Of a stretch of DNA of 64,000 bases, positions 58,101 through 64,000 are shown piece by piece (the first letter of the stretch is position 1; every line of letters starts with the position of its first letter). Under the pieces are notes generated by a model that was not told the DNA's origin, made no database searches, and saw only the letters and a list, made by a program, of their open reading frames with translations. Source of the DNA: Amphiura filiformis (Eukaryota; Echinodermata; Ophiuroidea; Amphilepidida; Amphiuridae); the NCBI RefSeq assembly GCF_039555335.1, contig NC_092635.1, forward strand, positions 55,898,258 to 55,962,257, written 5' to 3'. The translations under genes and the position numbers were made by a program.

Positions 58101-61100
58101 ATTGATCATCTTCTTAAAAGTGACAATGGGGTATTCCGGTTGAAATCCATACACCCCCTATGGAAGACATAACCTTAATCTCCCATACAAAGGGTGTATA
58201 TTTCAAATGAAGTCACCCATTCACGTAACCCCATTTCTAATTCACACTCCCTGTGTGGAAGTTTAAGGTCATGTCTTCCACAGGGGGTGTATAGATTTCA
58301 ACTGAAATAGCCCATTTAATGAACCAATTCTTGCTACAAATTGATTCTTGTACACTTTTACACCTTTGTTAGTAGAATAGATGCGCCTGCTAGTGGTTGA
58401 GACAAAAGCCATGTATTTAAGACAAAATAAGACATTGAAGACTGAAATTTCTCTACTTAGTAGACAAATAAGCTACATGAATTTGAATGTGACTTTCACT
58501 TTACTGATGCTTCCTCCTTTTTTGCCAAACGTTTCATTCCAAAAATGCCTAATGACAATTTTAATGATTTATTCTTTTAAACAATTTAAACACAATTTAT
58601 TTTTTTACACTTTCGCTGAGATCACTAAAAGGGCCTTTTAAAGTCTTGCTAAGTTCAATGTCCTAGTTTTAAATCTCTGCACAAAATGCAAAATAAAACT
58701 TTTGAAGAAACTCTATCTGTTCAGAATAACTAAATTAGCATACCTTTCTTTTCACAGGAGGGGTTCCTGGTGGTGGCGATGCAACAGCCGACGTTAGTGA
58801 TGCAGCCGTCAGCGGCACTCCTGGAGCTGGAGACAACAAACCAGGTGTAGTAGGTGATCCTAGCACTGGCGAAACATCACCCGGTGAACACTTGGCTGGA
58901 GATACCGCCCCGTGTGGACGCGGACTCAACATTGGTGGCGGCGGACCCGGTGGGGTGTTGCCTGCACTCGGCGATGACATCTGCGGAGGTGTCCGACTGG
59001 GCACAAGAGTTTGAACATTATTTGACAAACTAGCTGACGATTGTAATGACGACGATGGAGATAATTGTGAACTTACGGAAGGTTCTGCAGGTTGCAAACC
59101 TGCTATATGACTCTTACTAGAGTCTATTTCATTGGTGTCTGTCCTATTTGGTAATGGAGTTCTTGTATCACTCTGTGAAGCTGCTTCCAATCTTTCTAAT
59201 CTTTGTTTCTCTTCCTGAGCTAAAACCTCAGAGTTTCTCATCATCATCAAGGTTTTCTTCTTCGGGGAAGCAAATGAAGTATACAAATTAGTATTTCCTG
59301 AAATTTGGTCATCTGCAAATCCACCCCTACTGAACTTCTCCTGGTGTTATCCGCTCAGAAGGCGGTCTACTCCTAAAGTCGCCCGGCCCTGATAGCCGTC
59401 GCATCCTTGCATGTGATGATAAGTCACCATTCACCTTAGACAGGTCCTCTTCACGGATCTTATCCCATCGTGTCCTTGGGGGAGTACTGTACACATTACC
59501 AAGCGCATCTGCTTTCTTAGTTGGTGTCCAATCAAAATTTGCACCTGAAGCAGAATGCGATAAGTCTGCCTTACCGGCAGCAACAGGAGGCTGCCGCAAT
59601 TCCGGGCGCCGCACACGAGCTATGTAGGTCCGGCAGAGACCCATGTGATTTTTCCAAGCTTGAAAGTGAACCTTGCGATTCAGATAATGAAAAATCCAGT
59701 CTAACCTGGGCTGATGATGAGATACCACCCGGTGGAGGTGGCTGTCTCACTGGAGTCTGGATATCAGTTTGTGAGGGTCCTTCAGTGTTACCTGAAGACC
59801 CCCTCCGACTGCTCACTGGAGACGATTCATCTCCAGGTGTTACAGATTCTTTGGCAGTCCTTTCCTGCACAGATATTTCATTTTGTTTCTTATCAACAGA
59901 GGGTGATTCTGTCTTGATTTCAACAGAAATCTCCTCACTAGCTGAGGTTCTTTCCGAGGTCCTTTCCACAACATTCACCGATTCTTCCACAGAAGAATCT
60001 CCATGTTTCACTGGTGAACTTTCAATCACCGCATTACTTTCTGGCGTTTGAGCATCCGCAACCGCTACAGGAACTGGTGAACGATCCAACTCTGCTGGCG
60101 TGGTTACCGACAACCCACTATCCACCGACGAATTTTTACGGTAATCCTGTGAGGAAACAAATGAAAATACCATCTCAAGCTTTAATCATTTATGACTTGT
60201 GTTGAAATGTATAGATGACAATACAAAAAGCATTTAAATTATGAAATGTGTTCAAATATGTAAACAATGACAGAAAGCACTGAACAAGAATTACTTGAAG
60301 TTATACACAAAATGAAATTCATCAAGGAGAGAAGTGATAGATTTTGATGGCTAACCTTTCGTGCAGGTAGAGGAAGAGGGCACGGTACTGATCGTCTCTT
60401 CTCCTCAGCAAAGCCATCAAATGACAACTAGTAGTAGACGGAAGGCAAAGTAGCAACAACAAAATGCATCAAATAATCAAAACACAACATCATTCTACTG
60501 CTAGATAGAACATAAAGGCTAATTTGAGCACTTCCCATCACCGGCTTAGGTAAACAACTGAGCAGTAAGCAGTCAGTAATGTCGAAAGCTCTCAGGTGAG
60601 CAAATTTCCGCTTTGAGTAATAGTTCAGTTTCTTTCATCCGCCTACTGTTTACTTTGTTCAACCTGTATCAGTGGCAAAAATTATTCAGTTTTTGTTACT
60701 GCGCATATCAATCAAGTCCTTAAGCAGACATAAGCACACACAGTCACGCAGTACACAAAGCACACTTAACATAGGTGCTGCATCGAACTTTGTGCATAGG
60801 ATTCTATATCAATCCATGATATTATGAGTCTAGCCACTTGTATGTTGAACAAAGTATAGAATAGACTGCTGCCCACTGCACAGATTTGTTGTTACACTAT
60901 TATTTAATTGTGGCACCCTGGTGAAACCTGGTGACAACAATTTTACATGGGATATGAGAAGTGCATAAATCACCCTCTGATAAGAACATATAAACATTCC
61001 AACACTTGATAAAAACACATAAAAATAGAACATTCATCTCCAATCTTCAAGTAACAACATTCATGAAGGCAACAAATTTGTTCCGATGTCAGGTTCCTCA

Positions 61101-63847
61101 TAGAGTGTAATTTATCCGTTCCAATGTTCAACTTACCTCAATCCTACTGGACATAACACTGCCATTCTGCTCAGTTTCAACCTTAACTTCACTCGGCCTT
61201 AGACGGTCATCTGGAGATGGTTTATTTTCTTCCGGTGTGGGAGTGGACGGCGCTGTGGATGCCTTTTCAGGCATCGGAGGCGGTGTGCTGGATTGGTTCA
61301 AGCTGCTGCGATCTTCTGCAATGGAGTGTCTCAACATCCGTTTCTTGAGTGGCGTCATCATCACATCTATACAGGTCAAATAATAATAGTTTATTATAGT
61401 GTACACCCAGTTTAAAATTAGGAAATTTAAATTTAACCCCAATAGGCTTCTACATGCATAGAATGACCAATGAGTGTGTTGGGTACAAAAACTCATACTT
61501 CCACAAGTCAAATTGTGAGCTATGATGGTTAAGTGTGGAGGTCAGGACTGTGTCACTGAAATGAGATTTTGGCTCATAGTGAATATGTCTCATAGTGAAT
61601 AGGCAACAGGAGTAGAGAAGAAAATTGAGATGGCAACAAAGCAAAAGAGAGAATTACATTTAGTAAAGAGACTATTGTGTGTACATACCATTCATAGAAC
61701 TATTTGGTGACAGGGCCGGACTTGCTGGATGGAGAGGACTCATTGTTCCGTTCAGAACTGGAGAGTTGGCACCGCTGCTTCCTTGGTTACCTTTCATGTT
61801 GGTATCGCTCATAGCCTGTCGTAACCACCTCTGTAATGAACAAAATCACACAACATAAAGTTTGAGATGAGGTGTACAAAATTTTGCTGCAGCTGCACAT
61901 CTACCCACCAAAATTGAGATTTCATCAAAACGGAAAGTGATCCGACTGATCCGAAAAGTTTCCTTGCATTTTGTCAATATATCACCATTAATCAATGATC
62001 GTTTAAGATAGGGTGTAGAAAACTAGTCATTAAAACTGGCTTTGACCTCTTTTCTGTCATTCACTGCATTGACACTATAGTTCAAAATGATGATACGATG
62101 GTTAATCTTGCATAATGTCAGTCAATTAGGGTTCTGCACCTAAAAAATTCTCATGAAACTTACCTTCTTGGCAGAGCCTAAGCTTCCGCCCAAATTTCCA
62201 CCCATACTGCCATCCAGATTGGTCTTCAAGTTGGAAAAGGATGCAGACTTTGACAACTGGGTCGGCGTGCTAGGTGACGATACACTGGCAGCCAACATAT
62301 CCAACGATTCCGTCTTGATGGATAGCGGTTTGTTAGCAGACGCTTCTAATGCCTTCTCATTTAACCACTCATTCATGAAGAACTGTTAAAAATAACCAAT
62401 CCAATATATATTAAATAAATGCAATCTTTTAATTTCGCACAATACCGTAAAACCTTGTCTACAAGCATATATTGTTTTTGATGAAAACTAAATTAATACG
62501 ATACATGCGTAAATATGCCAATAAAACAGATTAGTCTTACAATAACACTTGTTTGTATATGCTTGGATCTGTAATTTATTTACGCAAATTCCATAATGGC
62601 ACCTGGATTAATTTAGCTTTCATCAGAAGCACTCTATATGCTTGTAGATGAGGTTTTTGTAGGTATTAGATTATTTATTATTGTAGTGCAAATGAATATA
62701 AACCCTTGGCGACAACAATTAAAGCAACAGATACCTTAAATTGAAAAGAAATTTCCCGTTGTTCTGCCATACCACTGCAAACAGGAACTGATATAACATT
62801 TTGAGATATCGAACAAAGACTGTGCCCTTCTCTTATTGTTACGTAGGTATATAGAACTGTCTGAAGCCATCTCAGTGAAACTAAATAAGTGCAAAAATAT
62901 CAGCTGTAGCCTCTTTCGACATGGTAGAGCAGCATTCACCATTCATTATCAATGCACTATGCTGTAAATATGCAAAACATTCAACATAACCAAACAAATT
63001 CATTGTGACTGATAAACTTACCTTTTTAGTTTTGGGGAATTTAAAATGCTTGCTGCATGCAGCAATGGGTGATGACATGGTTGATTGTTCGGACAGTAAA
63101 ACTGACGAGCTGGGGGGTATGGCTAATGACAAGCTGGCTGCACTCGGTGTAGTATGTGTTACCGTCGCTGTCCTGGGAACAGTTGTAAGCAACTGGTGGT
63201 TGGATGACATCGTGGTAGCCGTTGTGGTGACCGAAGTTGGAGTGGCTACGGTCACTATCGTGGAATTGGACTCCTCGTCCATCGACGATAACTCAGCACA
63301 GGATGTTGTATTTGATGTTGCGCTGTTGACTCTACTTCTCCTGCAAATTATACAACCAAAACGATCACAATGATTTAGAGAATTTCTATCACACTTCAAA
63401 GATGGTGGTAAGGATCATGCTGACTTGATAGCATTGGCGCTTCTTTATTAGCTTGAGGCTAAGCCAGGGGTATTTGCAGAGCTTTTCTCATATCTTAGGT
63501 CCAGGAAATTCATATCATCACTTTTACATAGATACATCTAAACTGACATCTAAATCCCAATATCTTTTGATTTGAGCAAATCCAGACTTCAAGGTAATAC
63601 CATGTGACATTTTCAGTGGTATACACAAAAAAGATTAATAAATCAGATAAATTCAGAATAAACGAAGTAACTTGTTTACTTATTCATTTTCATAACTTTC
63701 TTATTCTGGTGTATCAATAACTTTTTTGTACTTTTACCTTCTAGATCCTGATGTCCCTTTCTTTCGTTTCCTGTTATTTGGCCTCGGCCTGGCAGGGGTT
63801 TGAGGGGTTGTGCCTGCATTTTCTTCTGCTCCACTGCTGTTTTTCCC
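54559..63847 (-). CDS. KMT2E: KMT2E/SETD5 (MLL5/UpSET) family protein, C-terminal 11 exons
   Basis: Eleven exons with consensus GT-AG junctions and matching phases encode about 1,341 residues of a mostly disordered protein. The identification rests on KRKVSLLEYRKRK at the 58744/57713 junction, a block I recognise from KMT2E and SETD5, on the TPLKKR motif (61.36 kb), and on a Pro/Gln-rich C-terminus like that of KMT2E. The family recruits or modulates chromatin complexes in the nucleus through an N-terminal PHD finger and a SET domain with weak or no methyltransferase activity. Those domains are not in the window; they should lie right of 64000. Invertebrates usually have one gene ancestral to both vertebrate paralogues. 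Exons: 63738..63847, 63022..63340, 62164..62382, 61689..61830, 61137..61366, 60356..60427, 58744..60146, 57358..57713, 56553..56818, 55503..55774 and 54559..55197. Exon 58744..60146 has two frame breaks. Confidence 0.75.
54957..55028 (-). repeat. 21-bp coding tandem repeat (QQPPVMP)
   Basis: Three near-identical 21-base units of CCGGTGGCTGCTGGGGCATG type on the plus strand, giving three QQPPVMP heptads and a degenerate fourth. Recent slippage or unequal exchange is inferred from near identity. Confidence 0.9.
55503..55774 (-). CDS. KMT2E: KMT2E-like exon, TPPV-rich
   Basis: Encodes GESSTEGTPTKHLMNRPNLH, then repeated (G/V)TPPV units (PGTPPVRK, VTPPVRP, ATPPVLG, TPPVQT). The TPP repeats are possible proline-directed kinase sites. 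Phase 2 in, phase 0 out (CAG|gtatgt). Confidence 0.85.
55808..55915. repeat. 22-bp minisatellite in a KMT2E-like intron
   Basis: About five tandem copies of ACATATGAACATAAGTTAGA plus AA, directly upstream (in gene sense) of the TPPV exon's acceptor region. Confidence 0.92.
56095..56141. mobile_element. Family B repeat, copy 5 (left arm only)
   Basis: GGGCTATTCCAGTTGGAATC through TATGGAAGATATAACC, then interrupted by a family C repeat. The right arm is not found. Confidence 0.7.
56142..56350. repeat. Family C repeat, copy 1
   Basis: About 210 bases, starting AAAATAATTGCCACCATCAG and including GTAAGGGCCTCATGTACCAT. Over 85% identical by eye to 57886..58102. Both copies lie in introns of the KMT2E-like gene. 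Confidence 0.85.
56553..56818 (-). CDS. KMT2E: KMT2E-like exon, charged helix and poly-Pro
   Basis: Begins W(TG|G)RSNKVASSSRDEDPLQKL, then a charged helical stretch RKELDEKNKERERRDS, KRPRSPEP(P)5SKKP (basic, possible NLS) and LRLQIPPPPPPKAKSETRS. Phase 2/1 in, phase 1 out. Confidence 0.85.
57358..57713 (-). CDS. KMT2E: KMT2E-like exon with VSLLEYRKRK motif
   Basis: Starts VSLLEYRKRKTSTAGK, the family-diagnostic motif. A Ser/Thr-rich linker with a TTTTT run follows, then GRRLSLTNDAVQAITSLTSF and KDKGKPGEKDEKKKPS. Acceptor ttccag, donor ATG|gtgagt (phase 2). Confidence 0.88.
57886..58102. repeat. Family C repeat, copy 2
   Basis: Second copy of the AAAATAATTGCCACCATCAG repeat, followed about 25 bases later by family B copy 6. 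Copy 1 is likewise next to a family B arm. Confidence 0.85.
58128..58315. mobile_element. Foldback repeat, family B, copy 6
   Basis: GGGGTATTCCGGTTGAAATC at the left and AGATTTCAACTGAAATAGCC at the right; inner arms TTCAAATGAAGTCACCCATT and GGTCATGTCTTCC give a full foldback. Confidence 0.83.
58744..60146 (-). CDS. KMT2E: KMT2E-like large exon with two frame breaks
   Basis: A 1,403-base exon between good sites (cctgtg/acag acceptor at 60147, AAG|gtatgc donor at 58743). It enters in phase 0 (DYRKNSSVDSGLSV) and the next exon also needs phase 0, so 1,401 or 1,404 bases are expected. Coding-like sequence runs in three successive frames: 60146 to about 59604, about 59604 to 59344, and 59344 to 58744. 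The first shift is probably near the GGG run at 59604..59606. The second is confined to 59330..59346 between a TAA in one frame and a TAG in the other. Content is Ser/Thr/Pro-rich, with FDWTPTKKADALGNVYSTPP, ASPKKKTLMMMRNSEVLAQE, and Pro-rich PGPPPPMLSPRPHG. Confidence 0.8.
60356..60427 (-). CDS. KMT2E: KMT2E-like 24-codon exon
   Basis: LSFDGFAEEKRRSVPCPLPL PARK, between tactag acceptor and AAG|gttagc donor. In phase with both neighbours. Small enough to be an alternative exon, which cannot be judged here. Confidence 0.7.
61137..61366 (-). CDS. KMT2E: KMT2E-like exon with TPLKKR motif
   Basis: DVMMTPLKKRMLRHSIAEDR, then a Pro/Ser/Thr-rich region (STPPPMPEKASTAPSTPTPE) and KVETEQNGSVMSSRIE. 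TPLKKR(R/M) recurs in KMT2E/SETD5 proteins. Phase 1/2 in, 0 out. Confidence 0.85.
61689..61830 (-). CDS. KMT2E: KMT2E-like exon, RWLRQAM
   Basis: RWLRQAMSDTNMKGNQGSSG followed by ANSPVLNGTMSPLHPASPAL SPNSSMN; several SP sites. Acceptor ttacag, donor ATG|gtatgt. Confidence 0.83.
62164..62382 (-). CDS. KMT2E: KMT2E-like exon, NEWLNEK
   Basis: FFMNEWLNEKALEASANKPL, SIKTESLDMLAASVSSPSTP and a Gly/Ser/Leu-rich end (GSMGGNLGGSLGSAKK). IKTE fits a sumoylation consensus (psi-K-x-E). 73 codons, phase 0 on both sides. Confidence 0.83.
63022..63340 (-). CDS. KMT2E: KMT2E-like exon, Ser/Thr-rich
   Basis: RSRVNSATSNTTSCAELSSM, a Thr/Val/Ser-rich stretch, then SSPIAACSKHFKFPKTKK. Acceptor ttgcag, donor AAG|gtaagt. 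It joins the previous exon as AG|G. The opposite-strand frame over this exon is a shadow. Confidence 0.83.
63738..63847 (-). CDS. KMT2E: KMT2E-like exon, basic NNRKRKKG
   Basis: GKNSSGAEENAGTTPQTPAR then PRPNNRKRKKGTSGSRR. The basic cluster is a possible nuclear-localisation signal. Acceptor ttgtag at 63848..63850; the preceding exon lies beyond the right edge. Confidence 0.8.
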
Positions 63848-64000
63848 CTACAAAAACAAACAAGACAAACAATATAGTGAATTCTTAACTACTGGACTGT
63901 TGGGCAAGATCCTTTTAATTTATATAGCAGTCTGCTGATTTGGCAGTTTGAGTGTAAGCACAGGAGTAGGGTTCTGAGAGGCTAATTGAATCACGTCATC

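Noticed and set aside
59551-59580. A 30-base mini-intron (gtaaggcaga...gcttcag) to explain the frame change in the large KMT2E-like exon
   Set aside because: Thirty bases is a multiple of three, so it would not change frame, and it is shorter than plausible animal introns.
63005-63373. A 122-codon plus-strand open frame
   Set aside because: It overlaps a well-supported minus-strand exon with correct splice sites; the plus frame is a shadow of its Thr/Val/Ser codons.
1-64000. CRISPR arrays, operons or a prokaryotic defence system
   Set aside because: Introns, SINEs and retrotransposons show animal nuclear DNA; the tandem repeats found lack spacer structure.

Overview
The window is animal nuclear DNA: AT-rich, intron-containing genes and a dense load of transposable elements. 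Two tRNA-derived SINEs, a DIRS-type retrotransposon, a Ty3/Gypsy element and many small foldback elements suggest a marine invertebrate deuterostome, probably an ambulacrarian (echinoderm or hemichordate). That placement is an inference from repeat style and protein similarity, not a proven identification.

Three host genes are supported. (1) The first coding exon of UPF1, the nonsense-mediated-decay helicase, is on the minus strand at 4137..4328; the rest of the gene lies beyond the left edge. (2) A complete 12-coding-exon gene for a GLD2/TENT2 cytoplasmic poly(A) polymerase is on the plus strand, from the ATG at 10787 to the TAA at 29157..29159. All splice phases agree except one missing base inside the catalytic-aspartate exon. 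(3) Eleven exons for the C-terminal 1,341 or so residues of a KMT2E/SETD5 (MLL5/UpSET) family chromatin protein are on the minus strand, from 63847 down to the stop at 54559. The upstream part, where PHD and SET domains would be expected, lies beyond the right edge. Its largest exon carries two net frameshifts.

Two large retroelements interrupt this layout. A 7.3-kb DIRS-like tyrosine-recombinase retrotransposon (11669..18947) sits in the first coding intron of TENT2, in the same orientation, ending 29 bases before the 3' splice site. It keeps inverted terminal repeats and an internal complementary region that copies the circle junction, but its reading frames are broken. A 9.5-kb Ty3/Gypsy LTR element (36234..45777, minus strand) lies between TENT2 and the KMT2E-like gene. 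It has two long LTRs, a tRNA-Lys primer-binding site, a polypurine tract, a gag with a possible RRM-like N-terminus, and a decayed pol.

Much of the rest is miniature foldback transposons. Three related copies and one unrelated family are flanked by TTAA, the signature of piggyBac-type transposition; another has perfect 31-bp inverted termini and TAA duplications. No prokaryotic system, CRISPR array, or clearly new protein system was found. The strongest unusual points are the DIRS insertion against the TENT2 acceptor, the three single-base frame breaks in host exons (probably assembly errors), the RRM-like gag, and the nested TTAA element families.
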